Positions 1-6,583 of a DNA stretch of 19,624 nucleotides are shown in pieces (position 1 is the stretch's first letter; each line of letters opens with the position of its first letter). The position numbers and the translations under genes were made by a program. The stretch lies in contig DFFO01000080.1 of NCBI GenBank assembly GCA_002369255.1, positions 1-19,624 on the forward strand. Reading direction: 5' to 3'. The notes under the pieces were generated by a model, which ran no database searches, was not told where the DNA came from, and worked only from the letters and a program-made list of their open reading frames with translations. This stretch comes from Lachnospiraceae bacterium UBA3774 (GTDB taxonomy: Bacteria; Bacillota; Clostridia; Lachnospirales; Lachnospiraceae).

Positions 1-416
1 TGATCGTTGTCTGCAAGCCGGAAGATAGTATGGCATGGTATGACAGGCTTTGGAAAAACACTGTGGACTTTTTCAGAACGCTTGATATCCCGGTTCGCAC
101 GCTTGAGTGCTGCTCGGGCGACCTTGCAGATCTGAAAGTAAAATCCGTAGATGTGGAAGCCTGGTCTCCCCGCCAGAAAAAATATTTTGAGGTAGGAAGC
201 TGCTCAAATCTCGGCGACGCTCAGGCGCGCAGACTGAAGATCAGAGTCCAGGGCGAAAACGGCGAAAAATATTTTGCGCATACTCTTAATAATACCTGTG
301 TTGCGCCGCCGCGTATGCTCATCGCTTTTCTGGAAAACAATCTTCGTGCCGACGGCAGCGTAGCAATTCCAAAAGCGCTCAGACCTTACATGGGGGGGAA
401 GGAAGAAATCAGATAA
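1..416 (+). CDS. serS: Seryl-tRNA synthetase, C-terminal part (5' end outside window)
   Basis: This is the last ~137 codons of a class II seryl-tRNA synthetase, which charges tRNA-Ser with serine in the cytoplasm. The frame is open from position 3, and the first in-frame ATG (position 30) is internal, since homology to the catalytic core begins before it. Recognisable SerRS sequence includes DVEAWSPRQKKYFEVGSCSN, the segment with the tRNA-synthetase glutamate. The protein ends in the typical tail DGSVAIPKALRPYMGG. The motif 3 region (about 288-335) reads NNTCVAPPRMLIAFLENN. Most bacteria have a form like NGSGLAVGRTLVAVLENYQ; the arginine is kept but the glycines are replaced. This may be a clade-specific SerRS variant. 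The stop TAA is at 414-416, and a strong terminator follows at 570-603. Confidence in the family is high; whether this is the cell's only SerRS cannot be seen here. Confidence 0.9.
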   Translation, partial: IVVCKPEDSMAWYDRLWKNTVDFFRTLDIPVRTLECCSGDLADLKVKSVDVEAWSPRQKKYFEVGSCSNLGDAQARRLKIRVQGENGEKYFAHTLNNTCVAPPRMLIAFLENNLRADGSVAIPKALRPYMGGKEEIR

Positions 417-418
417 AC

Positions 419-519
419 CGCCCCGGCCAGGGAAGAGCAAAGTCCGGATACAGCACCGGCACTAAAAAAAGCAAAGATCAGATAGAGCGCCGGCCCCAAA
501 AAAAGCATAAGTCAGATAT
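419..519. repeat. Degenerate ~34-bp direct repeats downstream of serS
   Basis: Two well-matched copies lie at 453-484 and 487-518, 34 bp apart. Both follow the pattern gc-Y-ccggc, a run of seven A, then gca-aa-rtcagata. A poorer copy lies at 419-449, ending gcaaagtccggata. The 3' end of serS (401-416, ggaagaaatcagataa) resembles the right half of the same unit, so the repeat may have arisen from the gene's tail. No coding frame or promoter was recognised in this stretch. Confidence 0.55.
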
Positions 520-545
520 AAACGCAATTAAATAATGAAGCCGGC

Positions 546-567
546 GCACATGCAGCGCTGCATATGC
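546..567. other. 22-nt near-perfect palindrome beside the terminator
   Basis: Positions 550-563 read ATGCAGCGCTGCAT, a perfect 14-nt palindrome. It continues outward after one mismatch (549/564) with three more pairs, giving 22 nt in all. It ends two bases before the terminator hairpin. It could be a protein-binding dyad or could fold in the serS transcript. No function is assigned. Confidence 0.55.
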
Positions 568-569
568 TC

Positions 570-603
570 AAAAAAGGAAATCTTGAAAGAGGTTTCCTTT
601 TTT
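570..603 (+). terminator. Rho-independent terminator, probably for serS (possibly bidirectional)
   Basis: The left arm is 570-584, AAAAAAGGAAATCTT, and the right arm is 589-603, GAGGTTTCCTTTTTT. They form a 15-pair stem including two G-T wobbles, capped by a GAAA tetraloop (585-588). The right arm ends in six T and the left arm starts with six A, so it could end transcription in both directions. It lies 154 bp after the serS stop, and the T tract runs directly into the 52-bp repeat array. Confidence 0.85.
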
Positions 604-1148
604 GTATGCCCGCACTACGGCCCCCAAATGCGTGCAGGAAGGGCGAAAATGGCGGTTTTACCCGCACCGCGGACCCAAAATGCGTGCAAAAAGGTAAAAA
701 ACAGCAGTTTTACCCGCAATGCGGCTCCAAAATGCGTGCAAGAAAGCCAAAATCAGCGGTTTTACCCGCACCGCAGCCCCCAAATGCGTGCAGGAAAGCC
801 AAAATCAGCAGTTTTACCCGCACTGCGGCCCCCAAATGCGTGCAGGAAGGGCGAAAATGGCGGTTTTACCCGCACTGCGGCTCCAAAATGCGTGCAGGAA
901 GGGCGAAAATGGCAGTTTTACCCGCACTGCGGCCCTCAAATGCGTGCAAGAAGGCCAAAATCAGCGGTTTTACCCGCACTGCGACCCCCAAATGCGTGCA
1001 AGAAGGGCGAAAATGGCGGTTTTACCCGCACCGCGGGCCAAAAATGCGTGCAAGAATGGCGAAAATGGCAGTTTTACCCGCACCGCAGCCTTAAAATGCG
1101 TGCAGAAAGGTAAAAAACAGCGGTTTTGCACGCAATCAGCGGTGGTTT
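604..1148. repeat. Tandem array: ten 52-bp units in exact register plus partial units
   Basis: The octamer TGCGTGCA occurs at 629, 681, 733, 785, 837, 889, 941, 993, 1045 and 1097, always exactly 52 bp apart. A half unit precedes it (604-628). A degraded eleventh unit may follow (about 1152-1183). A consensus unit reads TGCGTGCA-rGAA, a variable block, then c-R-GTTTTACCCGCA, then a CTGCGGCCCCCAAA-like tail. The last unit diverges in its second half, with GTTTTGCACGCA in place of GTTTTACCCGCA. Each unit holds two small dyads: AAAA-N6-TTTT (the inner spacing varies slightly) and CCGC-N3-GCGG. Because 52 is not a multiple of 3 and most units lack stop triplets, all three plus frames are open for long stretches, so the apparent repeat proteins (535-1113, 564-1094, 719-1405) are most likely not genes. 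Confidence 0.95.
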
Positions 1149-1361
1149 TTGGAAAATGTCACGGATTGTTACAAAAATCAGCGAGGAGGATGAAAAACAC
1201 GGCAGAATCGTGGATTTCGCGTCACAAAGCGTTACTCGACAAAATGCAAAAAATGGCTAAAATAAAGGACAGACGCATAAACTGCTTCATCCCCGCTAAA
1301 GGGAAGTTTCCAGAAGCGTCAAAAAATTGCTCGCTGTTAGTACATATGAGAAAGACAGGTT
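1149..1361. other. Unassigned stretch between repeat array and small ORF
   Basis: No confident gene, RNA or promoter was found here. A 71-codon frame runs 1190-1405 (MKNTAESWISRHKALLDKMQ at its start). It has GAGGAGG directly abutting the ATG, too close for a normal ribosome site, resembles no family I know, and overlaps the next ORF by 44 bp. Positions 1152-1183 resemble a worn copy of the upstream 52-bp unit (aaaatg ... aaaaatcagcg). Confidence 0.5.
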
Positions 1362-1589
1362 ATGAAGGAAAGGATATGTCACGAAGAATACGACCGAATG
1401 CTTAAAGAGCTTTCCGCCTACGAAGAAGAAGGCGTTGAGCTGACGCTGAAAGGAAATCCGGCCTCCCCAAAAAAGATTGCACTTGAATGCGTCATGAGAG
1501 AGCGAGGGTCATACATGTCTGATTTTATACCCGGTACAGACGGACGGCTCCGAGAAATCAGTTTTGATTATATTCGGAGAAAAAACTAA
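1362..1589 (+). CDS. Small hypothetical protein, 75 residues
   Basis: This is a small acidic/basic soluble protein beginning MKERICHEEYDRMLKELSAY. It has predicted helix at the start, then a segment with GVELTLKGNPASPKKIALE and a C-terminal GRLREISFDYIRR. There is no signal peptide or membrane segment. The composition looks like real protein, and I have a vague memory of similar short clostridial hypotheticals with a ...LTL-G-PASP-kIA... core; that is recollection, not a search. The start is uncertain: ATG 1362 has only a weak upstream AGG (1353-1355), and the in-frame ATG at 1398 would give 63 residues. It stands alone between the repeat array and the GH18 promoter. No function is proposed. 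Confidence 0.55.
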   Translation: MKERICHEEYDRMLKELSAYEEEGVELTLKGNPASPKKIALECVMRERGSYMSDFIPGTDGRLREISFDYIRRKN

Positions 1590-1672
1590 CCTCCAACTGG
1601 AAATTCTATCTGTAAAAACGTCCGTTTTCAGCAATTCTTACTTTATTTTCATAGCGTTAATCCTTTTAAAAA

Positions 1673-1701
1673 TTGAATTGAATCTTCGGCTATGCTAAAA
1701 T
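1673..1701 (+). promoter_or_regulatory. Extended -10 promoter for the GH18 gene
   Basis: TTGAAT (1673-1678) and TAAAAT (1696-1701) are separated by 17 bp, with TG at 1693-1694 forming an extended -10 (TGcTAAAAT). The expected transcript start is near 1708. This rules out the upstream in-frame ATG at 1692 as the translation start and supports ATG 1740. A sporulation sigma factor cannot be excluded but the spacing fits the housekeeping factor best. Confidence 0.7.
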
Positions 1702-1739
1702 GGTTTCATGTTTTTATTAGCAAAACCCGGAGGCGAAGG

Positions 1740-3449
1740 ATGAAAGCAGAAGCGAACAGGAAACTTCCCACTTTAATAATATTGGCGTTGCTGGCAGTGC
1801 TGGTTTTGGGTACGGTTATCTACAAAGTATTTAATCTCGGCGCACCTACAACAAAAAAAGTAAATCTATCAGAATATTACGAGGCGGAGGCCGGCGAGGC
1901 CGCCGTGATAGTAAACGGCAAAAAGACAAACGTCAGGGCAGTGCTTAAAAACCAGCAGATATATCTGAGACTCGGACTGGTTACGGAACAGATAAACTCC
2001 CATTTTTACTATGAACCTTCGGAAAAGATCCTCTTCTATACCTCTGCGACGGGAGTTGAAGAGTCCGATTCTACCTCGCTTTATGAATCCGCGCGGGTAT
2101 TTTATGACATCGAGGAAGACGCCGATACGCCGACAAAAAGCGCAGATGAAAGGATCTATGTGCTTTTGGCCTATATCGAAAAATATACAAATATAGAAGT
2201 AGAATATTATACAAATCCGTCGAGGGTCTTTATAAGATCTAAATTCGGAGAAAGTACAACTGCAAAGGCGACGTCCGGCGCCGCGCTGCGCAGCGGAGGA
2301 GATAACGGATCTCCGGTAATACAGGAACTTGACAGCGGCCAGGAGCTGTGGGTGGTTTCTTCCGAAAATGGCTGGAATCTCGTATATGCGGGCGGAGCAT
2401 GCGGACACGCGGGGTATCTTACCGACGCGGAACTCAAAGACGCCGAAAAACAGACCGTTCCGGACAAATATACCGCACCAAAATACGAATACAGGCTTCT
2501 TGACAAAAAAGTCTGCCTTGTCTGGCATCAGGTGTTTAACGAATCCGGAGTGAAAAAGCTTGATAGCCTTCTCAAGACTGCCTCGGGCGCAAATGTTGTT
2601 TCGCCTACATGGTTTTCGGTCACAGCTTCGGATGGCACGATCGAATCCCGTGCAAATAAGGACTACGTAAAAAAAGTCAAAGCAAAAGGAATGCAGGTAT
2701 GGGGTCTGGTAGAAAACTTTAATACCGACAATACACTGGATTATTCGCTGCTTCTCGGAAGAAGAGAATCACGCTATAAGATGGTGCAGTACCTGACCTC
2801 GCAGGCAAAGGAATACGGCCTTGACGGAATCAACGTGGATTTTGAAGGACTGCCGGCAAATGCCGGAGAAGGCTACAGACAGTTTATCAGGGAGCTTTCG
2901 ATCGCATGCCATAAAGAGGAAATAGTATTGTCGGTGGATTGTTACGTCCCGTCGGCATGGACTGCGCATTACCATAGATCAGATATTGCAGAGGCCGCGG
3001 ACTATCTTATAGTAATGGCGTACGATGAGCATTATGAAGGCTCTGAGGCAGGCTCCACTTCATCCATAGGATTTGTTGAAGACGCAATAAAAAACACCAT
3101 CGCAGAAGGCGTTGACCCCGACAGGCTCGTTGTTGCCATCCCTTTTTACAGCAGACTGTGGAGAGGCGACGGCAGTTCGCTGACATCTACCACTATCGGA
3201 ATGGACGATATGAAACAGTTTTTGGCCGCTCACAGCGAAAGCGCAAAATGGGATGAAGCTTGCGAACAATACTATGTTTCGGTAGTTATAGACGGAGCGA
3301 TAAACCGTCTTTGGGTCGAGGATGCAAAGTCGCTCACGGAAAAGCTGTCGCTGATAGAAAACAGCAATACCGCGGGAATAGCCTGCTGGAAGCTGGGCAT
3401 GGACAATGCGGACGCATGGGAAGCTATCGGAAAGTATCTTCCCGAATAG
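1740..3449 (+). CDS. Membrane-anchored GH18 family glycosyl hydrolase (YaaH/SleL-like catalytic domain)
   Basis: A 569-residue protein predicted to cleave beta-1,4 links in N-acetylglucosamine-containing polymer, most likely peptidoglycan, outside the membrane. The ATG at 1740 is chosen because GGAGG (1729-1733) lies 6 nt upstream and the promoter -10 covers the earlier ATG. Residues ~11-31 form one membrane segment. A copper-amine-oxidase-N-like domain follows (~55-165), then an SH3-type domain (~180-235, ending near GYLTDAEL). The GH18 barrel covers ~255-569. The signature DGINVDFE is at 362-369, with E369 the expected catalytic acid and D367 its partner. LIVMAYDEHY and the late IACWKLGMD strand are typical of the family. 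It may act on spore cortex or vegetative wall; no LysM domain is present, unlike SleL. It converges with the SbcC-like gene with a 29-bp gap and no clear terminator. Confidence 0.88.
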   Translation: MKAEANRKLPTLIILALLAVLVLGTVIYKVFNLGAPTTKKVNLSEYYEAEAGEAAVIVNGKKTNVRAVLKNQQIYLRLGLVTEQINSHFYYEPSEKILFYTSATGVEESDSTSLYESARVFYDIEEDADTPTKSADERIYVLLAYIEKYTNIEVEYYTNPSRVFIRSKFGESTTAKATSGAALRSGGDNGSPVIQELDSGQELWVVSSENGWNLVYAGGACGHAGYLTDAELKDAEKQTVPDKYTAPKYEYRLLDKKVCLVWHQVFNESGVKKLDSLLKTASGANVVSPTWFSVTASDGTIESRANKDYVKKVKAKGMQVWGLVENFNTDNTLDYSLLLGRRESRYKMVQYLTSQAKEYGLDGINVDFEGLPANAGEGYRQFIRELSIACHKEEIVLSVDCYVPSAWTAHYHRSDIAEAADYLIVMAYDEHYEGSEAGSTSSIGFVEDAIKNTIAEGVDPDRLVVAIPFYSRLWRGDGSSLTSTTIGMDDMKQFLAAHSESAKWDEACEQYYVSVVIDGAINRLWVEDAKSLTEKLSLIENSNTAGIACWKLGMDNADAWEAIGKYLPE

Positions 3450-3478
3450 GCGACTTGGCTAATAATCCTCAAAAAGAG

Positions 3479-5326
3479 TTAAAGCTCCACAAGATTAAAA
3501 GGAATATTCATGTTGCGAAGGATCTGTTCTTCGCGCTGATGACAGGTAAAAATGAGAACCTGCCCGGAATAATTTTCGGACAGCCACAAAAGCGTGCATG
3601 CGAGACGATCCTTGTCATACATGGCAAAAGTGTCGTCAAGCAGCAGAGGCATGGTTTGATCCGGCCACAAAAATTCGATGCAGGCAAGACGCAGTGCAAG
3701 GTAAATCTGATCAAGCGTACCGGAGCTGACTGAGCGAAGCGGTACGCGTCTGCCGTTTTGAAGAAGGAAAATATCAAAAGAATCGTTGATCGAAACTCCC
3801 TGGTAAGCGCCGTCAGTCATACTGCAAAACAGCTGAGACGTCGTTTCCTCAAGAAAATGTCCGAAGGATTCAAAAATATCATTGGAAATATTTTCAATGG
3901 TTTCTATGGCAAGATTTACGGCTGCAACATCGCTGATTATTTCATCATTTTTCTTTAATGGATCTTTGAGCATATCGAGACTGAGCCGGAGAGATGAAAG
4001 CGCCTCTTCTTTTTGCTCGCGCTGCCACGCTCTGCGGTGAGCCTGTTCGATTTCCGCGTCAAGCCCTCTGATCCGTTCCCGCAGATCGTCGGAATCCTTT
4101 GAGGCGCGCACAAGCCCCTCTTTTCCTTCCGCGATCCATTCAATAAGCCCGTTTAATCTGTCGGGTTGTGACATAAGCGCAGATATAGTAGTCGAATCGA
4201 CCGTTTCAGGCATTTCCCCGAAAAAGCTTTCGTAAAGCGCGCCAAAATCCCGGCATTTTTTACGAAATCTGCCTACCGAGATCAGATTGCACAGACATAT
4301 GATAAAAAGGACAAAAAACACAAGACCCACCCCGGCAAATATAAGAACCGTGGGCAGAGCCGCTTTGTGCAGATAATTGTAAGCGGCATAACCAAAGCCC
4401 GCCGCCGCTATAAGAATGCAAAAGAACAGTCCGATCAGGAAAAACACCTTCGCGAAGGGACGAACATTGAAAGAATGCTTTGAAAAGTAGTTGTCCAGAG
4501 GCCCGGTAGTTTTTTCGATGACGGAGGAAACCTCTTTTATATCGTCCGGAGAATAAACCCTGAAGCGGCGAAGAGTCTCATCATTTCTCGCCAGAGCTTC
4601 ATTTAAGTCGTTTGAGCTTTTTTCAAGCTTTATTATCTCGCGTTCAACCTCATATTTTTGCTTTTCGAGCTCATCCGCCGTGGGAAGCCCGTCACTTGCG
4701 GCAAGGTCTTCTTCCATTGCAGAAATGCGGGTCCTAAGCTCTTCGGCTTCTCTTTGGACGGGTTTTGAAAAACCGGCCTCGATTTTCTTTTTTTGCGATT
4801 TTAAGCGGTTTATAGCGCCTGTAACGTCCAGATTAAAGGAGCCTGCCGAGCGCAGGTTAACGATATGATTCTTGAGTTCGTCCGCAAGTTCGCCGCCCGT
4901 GCCCGCGGAGAGCTGCTTTACAGAAATAGTGTTTTGATAAGACGTGGAATTTAAGCCCGCAAAAATATGCGAAAGATTCCGTGCATTTGCGGAAACCTCG
5001 CGGGATTTGGTTTCATTTGTAATTACGCAGGACTGCGAATCCTTTGAAAAGTTCCTGGTGACGCTGAAAGTTTCGCCGCCTTGTTCAATATCTATCGTAC
5101 CGCCGTAAACGCCGCCGTTCCACGGGGTATAAAGCGTGTGCGTATCCGTCCTGGCGGCTCTTCCGCGATCTCTGCCCAGACCCAGGATCATAGCTCCTAT
5201 AAAAGTATGAAGAGTGCTTTTTCCGCTTTCATTTTCGCCGGAAATAACCGTTATTCCGTCAGGAAAATCAACGGAAAAAGAATCAAGCTTTCCAAAATGG
5301 TTTACAAACAGTTTTTTTATCTTCAA
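3479..5326 (-). CDS. SbcC/YhaN-like SMC-type ATPase with central transmembrane hairpin
   Basis: A 615-residue ATPase of the Rad50/SbcC superfamily, expected to pair with the phosphoesterase encoded just upstream in DNA end processing. Walker A GENESGKST is at 30-38. Coiled coil runs ~175-250 and ~405-460. The ABC-type signature SSGTLDQ is at 534-540, Walker B LLLDD at 561-565 and a switch histidine at 596. The centre (~291-350) holds two hydrophobic segments in place of the CxxC zinc hook, as I recall for Bacillus YhaN. The start codon is TTG (complement of CAA at 5324-5326). AAAGGAG, overlapping the upstream stop, sits 7 nt before it and fixes this start. Classical SbcC is over 1000 residues, so this is the short form. 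Exact substrate is inferred from family only. Confidence 0.85.
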   Translation of the reverse strand: MKIKKLFVNHFGKLDSFSVDFPDGITVISGENESGKSTLHTFIGAMILGLGRDRGRAARTDTHTLYTPWNGGVYGGTIDIEQGGETFSVTRNFSKDSQSCVITNETKSREVSANARNLSHIFAGLNSTSYQNTISVKQLSAGTGGELADELKNHIVNLRSAGSFNLDVTGAINRLKSQKKKIEAGFSKPVQREAEELRTRISAMEEDLAASDGLPTADELEKQKYEVEREIIKLEKSSNDLNEALARNDETLRRFRVYSPDDIKEVSSVIEKTTGPLDNYFSKHSFNVRPFAKVFFLIGLFFCILIAAAGFGYAAYNYLHKAALPTVLIFAGVGLVFFVLFIICLCNLISVGRFRKKCRDFGALYESFFGEMPETVDSTTISALMSQPDRLNGLIEWIAEGKEGLVRASKDSDDLRERIRGLDAEIEQAHRRAWQREQKEEALSSLRLSLDMLKDPLKKNDEIISDVAAVNLAIETIENISNDIFESFGHFLEETTSQLFCSMTDGAYQGVSINDSFDIFLLQNGRRVPLRSVSSGTLDQIYLALRLACIEFLWPDQTMPLLLDDTFAMYDKDRLACTLLWLSENYSGQVLIFTCHQREEQILRNMNIPFNLVEL

Positions 5327-5340
5327 AAGGAAACTCCTTT
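5327..5340 (-). promoter_or_regulatory. Ribosome binding site fixing a TTG start
   Basis: On the minus strand AAAGGAG (5340-5334) is followed by TTTCCTT and then TTG. The site overlaps the TAA stop of the upstream phosphoesterase gene (5341-5339), consistent with translational coupling. No ATG is available at this distance. Confidence 0.75.
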
Positions 5341-6382
5341 AATCGCCAAGCAGCGCTGAAAGACCGAAATACAGCGCCTTTTTCATTTCCGGAGTTTTGT
5401 CCGGAGTATCGAGCATATTTATGTAGTAGGAAATGATGTCCCCGTCGTGGTCGGCAAGCAGCTGCTCAAGATCATATTCGGGATTTGTCGAATCAATGAC
5501 CTCTACGACTCGCCCGAGCTGAAGCACCGCTTCTGTATCTACCGTATAAGCAGGATCCCTGCTGCCCTCGAGCAAAACCACTATCAGGTCTGACGGGTGT
5601 GCCGCAAGCTCTTCTTTTACACATTCCTCAAGCGCCGCCTGAGTAAGCGTAATATCGGAATTTATTTCCAAAAGTCTATACTGCGTCTTTGCGAGGGGAC
5701 GCCACATAATGGTAAAAGTGCTTTTTGTGACTTCTCCAACAAAACAGCCTCTGGCGCCGATATCGGTGCGATCAAGCGGCTCGGGACTGCCGCAGTATGC
5801 CATATGAGTGCCCTTAAAAAGCTTTGGCTGGTGGATGTGGCCGAGCGCGATATAGTCAAATCCGGATTTTGCAAGCTGCGAATACTTGATCGGGACGTGA
5901 AGAGAGTCTCCCCCGTGTGCAAGCAAAACGTGTATACGGTCGTCCGTCGGAGCTGTCAATTCATCATATAACGGCTCCCGGATTTCTTTTTTATGATAAC
6001 TAAGGCCGTGCACTTCGGTATTGATGTCCTCAAAATATACGCTTGAAAAAGACTCGGAGGATAAAAGAAAAACGTTTTCGCCAAGATCAAAGGAGCCGTA
6101 AGCGCAGTCTTCGGAGAGATAATCGTGATTTCCCGCGATAATAACTACCCGGGTATTTTCAAGCCTTGAAAAGCTGTATGCCGCTTCTTTGAGCTCTTTC
6201 GTAAGAGGCGGCGCGTTGAACAGATCGCCGGGGATCAGCAGCAGATCTGCTTTTTCACTGTTGCACAGATCAACAATGCGTCCCAAAGCGCCCGCGACGC
6301 TGATCGCGCGTTCCTTGCCCCATTGACGGCCGCTTTCGGGAGTTGCTCCGATATGAAAATCACCTGCGTGTACAAATCTCAT
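5339..6382 (-). CDS. SbcD/YhaO-like metallophosphoesterase (DNA repair exonuclease subunit)
   Basis: A 347-residue calcineurin-type phosphoesterase of the Mre11/SbcD family, expected to use two metal ions to cut DNA ends with its ATPase partner. All metal-binding motifs are visible: D8 and H10 (GDFHIG), D53 (GDLFNAPP), GNHD at 84-87, H156 (AHGGD) and the GHIHQPK motif with H182 and H184. The C-terminal ~120 residues are the less conserved capping/partner-binding part. The start ATG (complement at 6380-6382) has AAGGAG a few bases upstream. The ATPase gene follows after 12 bp, so the two form an operon. Length fits YhaO-type proteins. Functional assignment is by family; the pair is simply called SbcCD-like here since no CxxC hook is present in the partner. 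Confidence 0.9.
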   Translation of the reverse strand: MRFVHAGDFHIGATPESGRQWGKERAISVAGALGRIVDLCNSEKADLLLIPGDLFNAPPLTKELKEAAYSFSRLENTRVVIIAGNHDYLSEDCAYGSFDLGENVFLLSSESFSSVYFEDINTEVHGLSYHKKEIREPLYDELTAPTDDRIHVLLAHGGDSLHVPIKYSQLAKSGFDYIALGHIHQPKLFKGTHMAYCGSPEPLDRTDIGARGCFVGEVTKSTFTIMWRPLAKTQYRLLEINSDITLTQAALEECVKEELAAHPSDLIVVLLEGSRDPAYTVDTEAVLQLGRVVEVIDSTNPEYDLEQLLADHDGDIISYYINMLDTPDKTPEMKKALYFGLSALLGD

Positions 6383-6411
6383 AAAAACTCCTTTTCAAAC
6401 AATACATTTTT

Positions 6412-6440
6412 ATCATATTTTTGTTTTAATAACAACAAAA
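6412..6440 (-). promoter_or_regulatory. Possible promoter for the SbcDC-like operon
   Basis: On the minus strand TATGAT (6417-6412) is a fair -10. The -35 region is poor: TTTTGT at 17-bp spacing or TTGTTG at 15. The region is very A/T rich, so the call is weak. It lies back to back with the glgC promoter. Confidence 0.35.
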
Positions 6441-6507
6441 AAAGCGACGCAAATCCCTTATAAAACAAACCACTTAATCCTTCCCGACACAATTTTGCAA
6501 AGATACA

Positions 6508-6536
6508 ATGACAAACCCCATAAAATTTAATATAAT
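6508..6536 (+). promoter_or_regulatory. Promoter of the glgC-glgD-pth-mfd unit
   Basis: ATGACA (6508-6513) and a perfect TATAAT (6531-6536) are 17 bp apart, giving 11 of 12 consensus matches. The transcript should start near 6543, leaving a ~38-nt leader. That leader has a small GGGC-GGTT-GCCC hairpin (6553-6564) just before the Shine-Dalgarno sequence. Confidence 0.8.
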
Positions 6537-6568
6537 TAAAGCTCACAAAGAAAGGGCGGTTGCCCCGC

Positions 6569-6583
6569 GGAGGAATAAAAGTG
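6569..6583 (+). promoter_or_regulatory. Ribosome binding site fixing the GTG start of glgC
   Basis: GGAGG (6569-6573) lies 7 nt before GTG 6581. The upstream in-frame TTG at 6560 would be initiated without any such site, and the extra seven residues it adds do not resemble GlgC. Confidence 0.8.

Noticed and set aside
535..1113. Apparent 192-residue repeat protein across the 52-bp array (and frames 564-1094 and 719-1405)
   Set aside because: All three plus frames read through because the unit lacks stops, not because of coding. The period shifts frame every unit, there is no good ribosome site, and the translations are the same repeat in rotated phase.
604..1148. CRISPR array
   Set aside because: There are no unique spacers: the entire 52-bp unit repeats, including its variable block, which takes only three forms. 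No cas genes are nearby.
1190..1405. 71-codon frame after the array
   Set aside because: GAGGAGG touches the ATG, there is no recognisable family, and it overlaps the better 1362 frame.
1615..1628. AAAAC-GTCC-GTTTT as terminator of the 75-residue gene
   Set aside because: Only five weak pairs and no T tract after the stem; not enough to call.
1692..1739. Upstream ATG extension of the GH18 protein
   Set aside because: It starts inside the -10 element and would precede the transcript start; GGAGG supports ATG 1740.
1869..2528. 219-residue minus-strand frame inside the GH18 gene
   Set aside because: Shadow of a well-supported gene; its translation resembles no family and has no ribosome site.
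3450..3478. Terminator between the convergent GH18 and SbcC-like genes
   Set aside because: The 29-bp gap has only a three-pair CTC-A5-GAG dyad, too weak to call.
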